Positions 40,901 through 55,396 of a DNA stretch of 64,000 nucleotides are shown piece by piece. Under the pieces are notes generated by a model. It was not told the DNA's origin and made no database searches. It saw nothing but the letters and a program-made list of their open reading frames with translations. The stretch lies in assembly GCA_038496675.1 (NCBI GenBank), contig CM076648.1:10965604-11029603 (forward strand), read 5' to 3'. Position 1 is the stretch's first letter, and the number at the start of each line of letters is the position of its first letter. The stretch comes from Rachycentron canadum (taxonomy: Eukaryota > Chordata > Actinopteri > Carangiformes > Rachycentridae). The position numbers and the translations under genes are program-made.

Positions 40901-43900
40901 TCCTCCTTTTTGGTTAACTGTCTGAGGATCATCAGAGCTGCAACAAAGAGCAGAAACATCAGTAGATCCCTTCTAAATCTAACACTTTTTGACAGTTCTA
41001 CCATTATACCATTATTTATTAAAAGTATTTGCTCAACTTCGACATATTAGAGCCTTATCTTTACTCTTCTATTCAAAAGAGTAATCCATGCAACTATTGG
41101 CACCAACATTAGGTTCAGAAGCCAACTTTTAAAGTTAAAGGGGAAGACACAACATGTCCCCTGTCAATATTAAATATCTGTCTATATATCCTGCTGAAAA
41201 TTGTTCTAGGACCTGCTGCTGTAAAATTGCTCTCATAGCTGCAACAGTGAAAAAGCTCTGAAGTTGCCATGGTGCACTGAGCAATGCAGAGTTAAGAGGG
41301 CCTCCATCAACCAAGCATATTCTATCTGCAGCTCTTAAAGCGTTCAGAGTTATCTGTTTATTTAATCTGCTCTGCTTATCCTAGGTCTTTGAGAGGGGCT
41401 CTGTGATTCACTGTGGCTGACCATTGTTTGTACTTTAGTATCCTGCCCCTCCCTCTTCTCTGATCTAACCGCTCTTCTTCAATCCAAGTGTGGTGGGAAA
41501 TTTGGAGCTGGAGTAGTTTGCAAAAGATTTCCATCTGTTGGTGTGAGTCAAGGTGTTATTTCCTAATAATCCTTCTTTTGGCATTATGATGAGTGCTGTA
41601 CGAGATTATCCAGAAGGACCTTTCAGACAATAGTCAGAAAAAAGTTTACTGTACATACTTAAGAGCTTAATGATTCAACTACCAATAGAGTTGTTTTCTT
41701 TGTTCACATATGGGTGACAAATTACAGGAAAAGCTAAATGACGAGAATGCAACAGGTCAACTATTTCTAAACAAATGCATATACGTGTTACACAAACCTT
41801 CCTTTTGGTCCTGTCTTGCTGTCAGGGCCTAGCTGTGATAGGACAAAGTGTGGGCCTTTGGCACTATCTGCATCAAACACATCCATGCTGGCTTCCTCTG
41901 CACGCACAGACTTAGGACCAGGCCTCTGGCGAGGGGTACGTTTGCGGGACTTTCGTGGCACCTCCGTGTTGTCATTGTAAGAAACAGAGCTCATGATACT
42001 GAAATTGGAGAGAGAGTCGTCCATCCAGATGCTGTTACTCTGCTCTGAATCAAGAGATGTTTCTTCCTGGCAGGACATACGACTATCATCAAACAAGTCT
42101 TGTGGAGGTGGAGAGATGTTCAGTACAGTGCGGCGCTTAGATGGGGTCATCTGGTGATGTGGCTGAGCCTCCTGGGATGTTGCACCTCTTCCTCCAGCAA
42201 GCTCACCACTCCCCCTGCAGTTACCACCGCTGCTGCCATTACCATTCCCACTTTCAGCTCCGACAACCTCTGGTACCGCTCTGCTACTCCTGGTGTCCTC
42301 TGGGTCGACATTGTTAATGTGAACTGGGTTCTGATCACTGGCTGAAGCACTGGAATGCATGGTGGAGCTGGAAGAGGTGGAAAAAGCACTGCGGGGGCCT
42401 TCCATGGTCATAGGGGAGGACATGGCATCTACAGTGCAAATAATTAGACGGTGAATAAAGGCATCTCAACCAGCGTTGGCTAGCAGTCCCATTTAAGCAG
42501 CAAAATTATTTTTTATTTTTGCTTTCGTTCCGTTCTTTTGATGTATCCAATTCAAATTACCCCCTTTGCATTGGATCATATATCTGTATGTGTGATATGT
42601 GAGGATTTGTAAATGTGTATTATATGAAGCACAAAGTTGGTTTGACTAAAATAGGGCCAAAGAAGAGATGAGAGGTGAGCAGTCCCCCTTATTTTAAAAA
42701 ATTGCTTGTGCAAAGCTTGTGAATAAATTAACAACTAAAAAAATAGAATAACTGATTGTATTTATCATTATTACTAGCATTTTGTTCATTTTCAACTGAA
42801 TGAAAAAATTGGCAAAATGATGAAATGGAGAGGGAAGTTCAAAACAGTCATATGCACAATAAGATGCATGCTAATTATTGGAGCTTTTATTTTCAATTTT
42901 TTTTTGTTTTGTTTTGTTTTCTTTTTTTGCTAAAAAAGTTCATTTGGATGGGACTGAACGTAGCCACAGAGACAAAATAAACAAGCTTCTGACCTATGAA
43001 GCAGAGAACTGCAGACCATTTTATATGCAGACACTCCCTGCTTCAGAGGGAATTTCCTGGAATATAAAAATGAGACAGCGAATGAGCAATAAGAGCTGAA
43101 CAGTGAAAATTTATTCAGATTGAAAAAAAAAAAAAAAAAACACATGGTATTTTGTTTGTCGAAAAAGTGTTGCTCCAGCATGCTAACATACACTGTGATT
43201 TCAAAGGCTTTCAAATAGTTACAATGAACTAGATGAAGAGTGGAGAAAAGTGTGGTTACGTTTGCAGATTGTGAAAAAGGAGTTAGACTGCTGTTGACAT
43301 TCAGGATTGTTCGGTGACTCGTTAGTTTGCAAAACATACATTCGCAAAGAAAAAGAGGCAGATACATAATGTATGGAGGTTGTGTCATTTGACCAAATAT
43401 TACAACACATAGACATATATATAACCATATAACATTGCAGGCCAGAATAAATACTAGATGAAATAGAATAAAGATGGTCCATCCTCTGACTGCTGCATGA
43501 AAACATCCACTACTAATCTACTACTGCTTTTGAAAGCACTAATGCTTAGAGACACTGAGTAAGAGGCCAAATATATGTCATACATTAAAATCCATTTCAG
43601 CCCATTATTGATTAGCTTGGACTGCATACATTGTTGTTTTTAATCAGGAGCATGTGGTTTGTGTACATCATCAGAAGCAGGCAGGCTGTGGGGGTGGGGG
43701 GCATCTTCACCCAGTTTACTGTTGTATTGTGGCTATATTAACCTGCTAGTGGGGCCTGGGACAAAAAAACTTGCTACTGAGACCCTGTCAACAACCTGTT
43801 CCTCACACTCCCTGTCTAATGTGTGTAGTTCCTTTTAGAATTGAATATTATCTGCCTCCAGTTTTGTTATGGAAGGAATTAATTCAGGGATATGCATTAT

Positions 43901-46900
43901 TTAACTACAAAACTGAAATAACAAAATGTTTACACATTTGGCCATTAACAGTATGTCTAATTTCTGGACTTTCTCCTGCCTCCACCTTGAAATTGAAACA
44001 GGTCAGCAAGGCGATTACAGCCACTGAAAGCTTAATTTTTGGAAAAAGTGGCAAACCTATTAAAACAATGAATTACATTGTGCTGAACATGCAAAACTGT
44101 GAACTAATAAGCTCTGCGAGGCTCTGGCATCATTAGGGTTCATCATTAAGGGGTGCTGTATTGCTTTAAATAATTAATTAATATTACACTACAAACATTA
44201 GGTCAATAATACAACATGGAAAACTAGAAAATGCTGAAATACTGTTTGAATCTGTTGTACATGGCCTATATTTCAAAGCTGTGTTGCTACAAGACATTAA
44301 AACAGATCATAACAATCCTCTCAACCAAATATTTTACGCTGTACAGGCAGGTACACATAGCAGGCATGTTCAGATGACTATACTCCAATGACATACTGTA
44401 ACTTCCTTTGCATGCTGACTAATACGTAAGGATCACAGAGCAGCAGGTTGGTTGTCTGACTGGCTTTCCAGTCGAATGCAGGTGTTTGTTTGCCTACAGT
44501 GCAGACTGTATATTGTGTTTTTGGGGGTTGGGTCATGATCAGTCTTGCTCGAAGAAGAGAAATAAGAATAAGAGGAGTAGGATCCTACCTGACGCTTGAG
44601 AAGTTGAAGGGGGAGGCCCTGCCTCACCACCGCTCTTCTGACTCATGACTTTTGGGTTTTGCTGAGTGGAGGAAGGCAACTGCAGCTCTCTGTGAAGAAG
44701 ATCATACACTGACTCTATTGAGAGAGGAAGGAGGAGAGAAAATAAAAGAAATGACAAATGAGGTGACATATTGAAAGGAATTCAACATCTGTCTTTAGTA
44801 AAACGTGATTCATGATTAAAATGTATAAATGACATGACTCCTTGTTTTGTGTCTTTCCTCAGAAATACCATTTATTTCATATGATTTTTTTGTTGTGGTA
44901 ATCGCAGTGTTACAAATTATTGTACAGAAATCACAACTCTTGCACGATTGCAAAAGCAAACCCACAACCTGGCTAGCAAATCGTGACAAGAAATCTGTCA
45001 GGAAAAGTTGTGGCTCTGTGTCTATGGGAACAATGCATGGTAATTCCAGAGTCAGTTCAGATGCCAAATGGGTTTCCACCACTTTATTACTGCCAGACTT
45101 AGCCTGCTGGCTACATGCATGCAAGAATCATGCTAGACTGTGGCCTAACCAAAATACTGGCACATATTTAAAAAGACAACAGCCCAATGCATGGTTAGCT
45201 TGTTGATAGACTGAAAACCAAGAGGAATCAAAAAATGATATTAGAGTGGGAATATATGTGAAGTGACCTTGTTCATGATCACGATTTTTAATCTAATTCA
45301 AAAGATCCACCTTTATCATTTAAAACAACCACAATGTTATGTTGTGTTAAAAGACTACTTCATCAAAATAATTCATCAAATTTAGCATTGTGCTCCTGTG
45401 ACACTGTTGCCATCAGGATAGAGTAAAAAGAAAGAATAAAAGGGATTACAATCGATGGAGCACAACCACAGATTTTTTACCTTCCACACATTCTTCATTC
45501 TTGTCAAAACCTGATGCCTAATTTACCCACAATGCAGCAGAACAGCTGACAGTTCAGTGTCTTTTTTTTTTGCCAAACTTGAAATCTTCTGACTCAAATG
45601 ATTTGAGTATAGTGACATCACTTGAGTCAGTTCTTCAGCTTTCACACAGATCTCTCTTGAGCCACAAAAGGCATTGCATATAATTGACATATGCAGTAGC
45701 ACTTCCTAAGCTCAGTGAACCAACTGGTGGACTTCCCCTTTAAAGTTTATGACTAGAGCAACAATAGCCTGATTAACTTCATTAAAGCTAAAATGGAAAC
45801 TCATTTCTCTGAATACACCTTGAGGAGGAACAAACCAGATGGAAAAAAAGCACAAAATGACGAAACTGATGAGGTCAAAGCAAAACGCTGTGGCATACCA
45901 AACAAACAGCAGATCTCATTACAAACAGGCAGCAGGGTCGTACAAAGCCCCTTTTTTCTCTTTTCTGTGCCTCCCTCAGGGCCAACAGGACATGGTGAGG
46001 GGAGAAAGCCTTGGGTCAACAGCATGACAACACTTTTACTAGCAGCCTGATTCATCATCCAAATATTATGGTATGAACTTAGAGCGGCCATTACAGTCGC
46101 CTGACTCTCTTCTCTGCCAACTGCCAGCTTTAATTACTTGCAGCTGAGTCCCAGGGTTCGGTGTGTATATCAGATACTTAACCCTCCCATTGTTACCACT
46201 CACTGTGTACAATAGACAAACCTGGGACATACTGAAACCAGCCCATGCCTCTTCATTCCCAAAGCCCTCCAGTCTCTTACAGCTCGCTTTAGAAGAGCAG
46301 GGAATGCTGGTTCCCAGAAAGGGAGCTTAAATCTGGACTAAGCGAACTCATATAACTCACACTGAACCACACAGGATTCTAGTGTGGTTTTGCTGGTTAT
46401 TTGCAAAGTTCTCCAAACAAAATCACAGACACACATGCATGCATATGCACACAAACGCCCTCCACCACCTCCACAAAAACACTTTCTCTGCCCCTGCATT
46501 TACGCTTTAACTCTACAGTCTACTTGGGCCTCACTGACTGACTGCACATGCAGCAACATGTGTTCTGAGTGAGCAGCCCTTCCAGTAAACAGATTGCCAA
46601 CCGCACAGACAGAAAATATGTACTCTTCTCTCAGAGCAGTGGTCTTGAATCACTGGCTGGCCTGTTCAAAGTGTTTCCACAGTCCCTTGACGTTTTTAAA
46701 AACTGAAAAAATTCTTATTTTGCTGCATATTTGTTTCCTCATAAGCAGACAGAGTGGTGCTCTTTATTTACACACGACAAAACACTGTCCCTTTCACTCA
46801 GGAGTACATAAAAAAAAAAAAAAAAAATGGTCGGCCTCGTTAGCTGGGATATAAACTGTACTGACTCACACACCACGTGATGTTTTGATTTTAACTTAAG

Positions 46901-49900
46901 ACTGCAGTCGTGTTGTGCAGACCACTGACCACCAAGGAAAACCTTTCATTTTTTTGTCCATATGTGATCAGCATAATAACAGATTTAAGCTTGACCAAAA
47001 ACATTCACAGTGACAGATAACATGCTCATGTGGTTAGTTTTGATCAGGTCTACTCTTGCTATGAATACATTTTGATAAGTATCAAGTGAGCTGAGTGAGG
47101 CCACCACCATTAACTGTTTCACAAATACTACTAGTAGTAGTTTTCACACATGTTCTGTAAACAGAGATAAACAACAAACCACATACAATTCAAATCGAAG
47201 TTTCACATCAGATGTCATGCACAAAGAAACTTTTGCAGCCAACATTCAAATACTTTTGCTCTTTAGTACCTCACCATACCTTGTGATATGTTTATTTGGT
47301 AAGTAGTGCAGGCTAAAGGTGAAAAAAGAAAGCACTCACCATGTGAATGGCAGGACTTACACTCCCATTCATTTCCCTCACATTCCTGCTGCTTGCTCTT
47401 ACTAGCCCTGGCACCTGGGGCGTGGCACTGGTTTTTTGGCTGAGTGATTGATTTAACTCCCCTTCTGTCCCCCTCCTCCACTCCACCTACCTCCCTCCCT
47501 CTCCCTGTCTTGTTTACTGTGCTCCCAGACCCTTTTCTGTACTTCAACTTGCCCAGCAGGTTAGAGGTATTGTCGTGTGGAATCCTGTCAAGCAGAAATG
47601 AAGTAATAGAATAACATACTTGTGTTGAAAAACTCAGGCTACAGAAATACACAAACACAAGTTGGATTTACTGAAATTCGTGGTGCACTACTGAACAAAA
47701 AGTGATGGCGAAGATAAGATTAATCTTACCTTATTAGTACATTTGTAGATTAATCCAATCATAGAAGGAAAAAAACAGTGAAAGGGCTGGCACCTGCAGC
47801 AACCCATGTACAACAACCCTGAAATGTTTACAGCCAAGCCTACATGAAGGCTGCCAGGGACTCCATAGCAACATAGATCAGGGGACAAGTCTTTTAAGCG
47901 TTTGCGTCTCTCGTGAGATAACGTGGAGAAAATGGGAAAATAAAACAGCATTAGCCACACTCAAAAGAAAAACTGAGCATTTACATGGCAGAAAATTACA
48001 TGAACAACCTCATAACACTGTGGCAAAATTCTGAATCTGAATCTATATTACTGCATCAATTCATAAAATAATATCCTTTATAATGTGAGTAATGCAATAA
48101 TTCGTGTATGATAATGACACAACTCAGATTTAATCTTAATAACTAATATAATCTAAAGTTACAAAATAGGTTTTCTGGTTGTAATTGATTCATTATTTAG
48201 TTTTTACTAACTGTAACTGCTAAATTACTCAACACTTGGATGGATATGGAAATTGAAGTTATATATTCATTCATACATTCATTAATGTAGCTGGCAGCAC
48301 AGAGATCCAGCTATTAGTGCTTTTGTCAAACAAGAGAGATGGAAGACCATCCTTCATTTGAACCTTTCAGTATTTGTTTGTGTATTTATATAGAACTGGG
48401 TAATATATTCACATAATGTTAGTGTCCCTATCAGAGCGGGGCCAACAAATTGTTAGAGCACTTACATGTTAATCATTCAAAAGCAAAACGTCCTGAGATG
48501 GTCACTATTCTTAAATTATCAAATTTTAAGAACCCTTATCATAAATGTTAAAAATAATACTGGTTGATATATCATTATCTTTTTTTTAACTCTCAAATAT
48601 TATTATATCTTGGTATGAGGTAGATATCACATGGAATTTAAAACCATTTATTTATTGTGATGCAACTTACATTTATGTTAGTTATGCTGGTCATAAATTC
48701 TGGTTCTTAGAGAGCTAAGTGTCATAAAACTATATTTCTGAAAATATTTTTGTGTGAATGTCCTGAAACCACCAACAGTTATCCCTAAAATGTCATCCAA
48801 TTACATCGACATATTTCATGTTTCATATTAGAGATAATTTGTTTATATTTGTAGTATCTGTGAAGGTGCATTAAATATTAGATCCACCTCTCAGTACAAC
48901 GCAATGCAGTTCAACATCAACACAAAATACAGGCTAAAAAATCATCATAAAGTTCACCCAGCACCACCCATGTTTATTTATGTCTATTGTCAAAAACTTT
49001 TAAGGACATAACTCACGTAACATTCACTTATCACTGTAGAGGCTCTTATGACTATATGCCAAACTATTTCATCAGACATGATGACTCAAATATGTTGAAA
49101 GAAAAGGCAAGTGTCCTCTTCACAACAGCAGCCATAATAATTGCACATCCTATCATTGCATTCAGGAAGTGTCAGGACACCGTCATTGTATTTGACAAAT
49201 TGCCCAGCAGATGAAGAAATAGACAAGGATTGCCCCACTACAACTACTGCGCATGCGTGCTGCTCTTTTGACAGAGCTACAGTAGCAAACACACATTTGA
49301 TTATTTACCTGCAAGGAAACTCCCAACCTAAAGGATACAACTCCAAAGACTGTCCCAACAGTATGGGATATTCAGGCAGGAGATAGTCGCATAAAACTAC
49401 TTTTAAAAAGGTGAATCAAACTGGATCACTGTGAATAAGAGGAAGACAAAACAATGCTCACAAAATCAGTTCTTACTTCCTGAGCTGCATTTTCATTGGA
49501 TATTGACCTCATCTAGAAGTTCCATTTTCCATTTACAGTAAGGCCGATGCAAGCTACCTTTTAAGTTACCATTAAAAATATGTGCTTATAGCATCTACAG
49601 TGAAGAATTCATGGCTGCAGCTTTTAATTAGGTCAGTCCTGAGTAAAAAATAAAAAAGAGTTGTCGCGACAAAGAGAAGTTGTTAAAAAGGTAAACAACT
49701 CTCTGCAATCGCACTAATCTAAAGGTTCACATGGTGTACGCTGAAAAAGAACATATTGTTTCTAAACAGTCATTTGAAAAAGTGAAAGTCAGTGAGGCTT
49801 TAGAACAGGCCGGGTCATTTGTGTCACACCAGGCTCAGGGTTTGTGGCATGTAGCTCTTTCAGTCCAGCTAATCCTGAAGTGACCAGGAACGACCTCCAG

Positions 49901-52900
49901 GCATCAGTTTACATGACTTGATTTCAACAAACACCCACCATTATCCTGACTTGACAAAAAAAAAAAAAAAAAGCCCACTGAGGCTCCAGTGCGGGCCAAA
50001 CCACCCAGCTCCAAGCCAGGGTTGAAAATCCTTAATCGTATTAAAGCAGTCCAACGGAGTCAACAACAATGCATACATCTGAGACAACGTGGTTAAATTC
50101 TGGCTATGAATATTTGCTCTGCAACACACCTCTAACCTCTGTGTTTACTAGAGAAACATAAAACAGACGTTGAGCTTAACATGACAGTATGACTTCAAAA
50201 TGCCGTGGAATTCAAACTATTTACCGAGGACAAAACACACAAGCTCATACAAATCTGCACTCACCAAAAGATATCATGCTACAGATAAATATACTGGAAT
50301 GTATCAAACTTCTGCAAAATACTTCCAGTAAAGTTAGGCCTAACGGTGATTGCCTGTTTTCCTGTGAATCAGACAACACCACAAAAGCACAACTTACAGA
50401 GGCCTATAATAGAACTGTTCAACAAAATATTTGGAGTGCCAACATATCTGTCTTGCTCACAGGAAAACTGGGCTGAGGCAACAGGAAAAGCCTTTGCCAA
50501 TGCCGCACGCACACCCTCAGTGATGGTGTGATGGCATCATCAAGCTGCCATGCTCACAAGCATTTACTCAGACTGGGAAGGAATCAGCAAAACTGAATAA
50601 ATAATTTACTCACACGTCCCCACTGATCCAACCCACAAGGGAATACCAGACACCATGATACATAATTGCAAACACCAAAAATATAACAGCACATCTTATG
50701 GTATTATCAAAACAAATGTAAAAATGAAAATAAATTCATTATGAAGATAAAAACATCAATCTGAATATCATATTGCACCAACACATACTTTCGGGTACGT
50801 GCAACATTTCACCTTTGTTGCACATTGAATGCCAGAAGAAAGATGCTGGAACAGATATAGTAAGTTCAAGGAACATTTTAGGGAATATAATAATAAATCC
50901 TCCCCCTAACTAATTCATTAATGGGTTTAATCTGTCCAAAACCATGAGTAAAAATTTGCTATTTATTTATTTTCTATTTTTGTTTATTTATTATTTTCAT
51001 TTCTATTTCTTTGATGGTTGTTCCCTATCCTTGTGCAAAGCTAAGCTAACCAGCACCTCACAGTATATTTACTCTACAAACATGAGAGTATTATCAGTTT
51101 TTTCATCTACCTCTCCACCAAACATCAAAGACTCTATACTACAGATTCAAACACTCTTCGTTGAGACAGTCCATCCACGATCACAGTGAACATGACTAAA
51201 GAATAGCTTGTGGCATCACAGAGGTCTAGTTTTGGAAAGCTCACTTCTGATGGAAACTGTTGACTCTATTGATAAGAAAGTGGGAATAAACAGATAAAAT
51301 AGCTGGCAATGGGTTAACATTTAGCGTACACTGGGAAGGTTTGTTTGAGTCTTGAGGCACTCTGATATTCACAATAGGAAGGTAATTGCAAGAATGTAAG
51401 AATAGAAACCTAATATGAAAATGTTGTAATTTGAGAAGCCATTTCATAACAATCATTGCCTCAAACAAAAAGGATCAGCAGGAATCTTCAGGCCTGGCAA
51501 AACCACAACCTTCTCCTTTAGAGCTAATACAAGTTGTACAGGCTTTCTGCCTGCATTTCCTAAGTTTCACGTCTTTAACACTCGCCATTTTCCAGATTTA
51601 CGACAATTTGTTCTTCAGACTGAGCCTCCACCTTCAGCTATTTAAGAAGATTTGGTGTAAAGTCTAATTAAGCAAAATCACAGTAGACTATGGGAAAGGG
51701 GTTCAGGTCAAGATACCACAACAACAAAAGTGAATTTTTTAGACACTCAGATAGTTTTACTGAAAATTAAACTTATTTTAGCATCATGTGTTCACATGTT
51801 GGCCCTGAGGGTAAATATTCTCCCCAAAATCAGCCTTTAATAAACAGCATGCTCACTGCTTTGCACCACATGCTAAAGCAGGATTTATATCAGGATACAC
51901 AGTCAGTAAATAACGTCTGGCTGGAGCATGGAGACAAAAGAAATTGTGGTCATATTTCTATTCGTGCAGGTTGTGGCTTGCTGAGACAGTGAGAGATGAA
52001 CATTGTCATTTCAGTTGATGACGTCTTACTTAACTCAGCAAATAAAAACTCCCTCCTTGCCAAACTCCTCATGTTCCCCCTTGCCAAACTCAGATGTGAA
52101 GAAAAAGGGAAGGAGTGACAATAATAATACTGACATAATATAACATGATGTATATACACACATAGACAAGGCAAAAAAGTGTACGTGTGTGTGTCTGCGT
52201 GTGTGTCTAAAAATGACGCAGAAAATGATCAACATACAGTCAATGTATGTAAAATCATTGAGTTGAGACCAAGTTCACCTTGACTTGACTTTACTTGTCC
52301 AGAGGCAAGGTATTCCAGTGTGGGTGGGGGCTACAAGTAAACATGACCTTTGATTTTAAATTAAACTATGGCAGAACAACTTTACACAAGGTTAAAATGT
52401 CTCTAATGCTGTCTGTAGGTCAACAGACAGCAGCTCCTGCATGTTTTAAAGGCTTCCCATGAAAAACACCTTCAGTTAGTGTCATGGTGACTGGCTCTCT
52501 CACTCTCTTTTAGGTAGATACACTCAAGTGCCTAGCTAAAGCAGTCTAACACAACAGTCCTACATAAATCCAATGCTCTTTTTTACCCCAGCCCCACCAG
52601 TCTACCAAGGAAGCGAGCTGATGACTCAGAAAAAAATTAAAACACAGGATATGGACATACCACAACCATTACGCTGTAGGATGGAATTTTTGGCCATGTA
52701 TGCCAAAGGTATTCAGCATTTCTGGAGGTCACAAAATACTCACTATTGAGCATCTTTGAGGAAACCTTGTGATATGACAGACTCAATGACCAAAGAGTCA
52801 CCCCCCCTAAGGAGACCATAAACCTAGATCATGTCTGTGAAACCATTAAGTGACTGTAGCCATACTGTGTCTCCAAAACATCCATGGAAACTAGGGAGAG

Positions 52901-55359
52901 ACATGAGGGCATATCACTTTATATGGTCATAAGCTAGTGACATTTTTACCACTTTATGTGGGGTAGTGGGACACTAAGGGAAAAGATAATGGACATTTAG
53001 AGTTCTTTACAACCAAATTGACCCAAGGATAAAATTTCCAGGTGAAAAAAATTATTTTAAGCCACCCATAGTAATAGTCAACATCTACCTCTGTTATATG
53101 TTCATTTTTCTTCTTCTACTACTCTTTAGAGTTAACACTCTTCATCTTGGTGAAAAAACATTTCTGATGTGGTAATTATGATGCACCATGTGATCACAGC
53201 TGATAGTGAGTCTACTTTGATCATCTTAGGTATTTGATCTGACACCAACCGCCACACTAAGATTAAAGGTTGGGCGTCTGGCCTAGGCACAGAGTCAAAC
53301 ATTGAAAACCTCTACACGGAGGAAGTATGTGCTTTAGTCCAATTCACACTTTCTGCATTGGTGTGAGGGCAGAGGTCAGCGTGATGTCCAGGAGAGCCAT
53401 AAACAGCCCAACCCTAAAAATATGTGCCGACAAAAGTGTGAATACGTCTGCTGTCCACATCTGTATTCACCTATTTACCCAAACTCTGTGCTCATATTAC
53501 CACAACCTGACCATATCGGTACTGATAAATCCTATTATAAAAGCACAGCAATAGATCCATCACTGGCAACTCTCAACAGCAAAAGCAAAATCACTCCATG
53601 GTTCTGCTAGATGAAAATACAATGTGGCAGAATGATCGACGAGCTAATTACAGGTGTCCATTACCAACAAGATGCAGGGAATTTGTCAGGTCTGATGGGA
53701 CAACTGCTGCAGAAGGAGAGAGGCGAGAGTCAGAGTACAGATGTTAAAGGTCAACTACGTTCAATTTGAAACTTATTTCAGTATTTAAAAATCAAACAAT
53801 GCACAACCACAACAATGAACCTCCCAAAAGAACAAAGACTTGAACCAACAGCTCTCTGGCACAGTTTCAGCAAAAACTCAATATAATAAGCTTGACAGAG
53901 GGAGTGTGTATTGTAAGGCTGGTATATTGAATTACATGAAGCTGGTGTTCTGGTTTGTGATGTACAGTCTACGTGTGAAACTCCATAATGTAAAAGAAAT
54001 ATCTGAGTTCTTGTCTGACAGGTGGCCTATATGTGATCCTCATTACAATCTCTGTATTATTGGGTGTTTAACGATATTGTAAACAGACCAAATTTCATTA
54101 TTATTTAAACACAGAGTAGAGACATTGCAATTCAATGGGTCCTGATATTGGTACTGACTTTCTCTCATTTTGAGCCAAGTGATATCGTGCCAGGGTGTGT
54201 AACACAGTGTGTACAGCAGGAGTTATGAGCTGGTGACACTATAACTGTTGCCTTTCATCTGCCAGTGGAAAGACTCCTGCCAGCCAAGATCAGCCACTAA
54301 TATTTAATGTCTTAGTTCAGAATCATCTTGCCCTGGAGAGGAACACAAGGGGTGGATGTTAGATCTCACAGGTGCTTTGGGCTTTTCACAGACGAGTGTG
54401 AGAAATCTTGCACAAGATGATTGGAAACAACTTGGTTTAATTTAGAGAAATAAACCAGCTGCAAACTAGGGCTGCACAAAATGCAAAAAAAAACACACAT
54501 GCATCAAGCATTGAGAGGAACATATACAACATACTGTTTCCACTTTGTACACCGCCATAGTAAGTTGTACCCTGCTCTACATATAAACACCTAAACTAGG
54601 CCAAGAAGACAAAGGTCTGCTACTCATTTCAAAAAAGTATAAGTATACACAACCTACTTGTAACATTTTAGAGGTTTAATGAATATGTTAATATTGTTAT
54701 TGCTGATCATAAAAACTATATGTGTTTTATGTGCTACGCATGCTAACACCTACAAATGTTGAAACACAACATATGGTACTAGTTTTTTAACAAATTGACA
54801 CTATAAAAGTAAAGTTAATATCCAGTGAAGGCAATAACACAGAATACTCCATTCATAGTGTTATATAATATATTTTTTTAATATTTTCAGTATTTTTTCA
54901 GTCTATGTCAGATATGTCACTGACATGCATCATCATATTTTATTAAAATGTTTCAGATGACTTTCTAGTTTATGTTTTATAGTTTGTTTGTGTTATTACT
55001 ATTTTACTAAAGCATTTTATAGGTACACTACATTAAAGTATTTCACTAATGTTTTTTGCACACATAATTTTCTGAGGAGGGTAAAAGGGAGTACAACAAC
55101 AAATGGGAGGTTTTTCTAGGAATGACAAAAGAAATTTCAAACGTACACAATCTTATCTTACTTTATCTGTGAGGAGACTCACTGACGTAACGCATTCTCT
55201 AGATCCTTAACCTAAACCTAATTCTGACCCTAAGTCTAAAGCCAAGTCCTAACCCTGAAAGGGCTCTTTAGACGAGAGGACTCCTGACAATGATGGCTTC
55301 AAGGTTTCAAACCAAAATGTGTCCTCACAAGAAGTATACACGCGCCCACAGACGCACGA

Positions 55360-55396
<37 letters not shown>

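Noticed and set aside
47263..47658. 131-residue minus-strand frame inside nfat5 intron 1, considered as an alternative nfat5 exon
   Set aside because: Composition is uneven, no similarity to known NFAT5 N-terminal variants could be recalled, and phase with flanking exons was not convincing.
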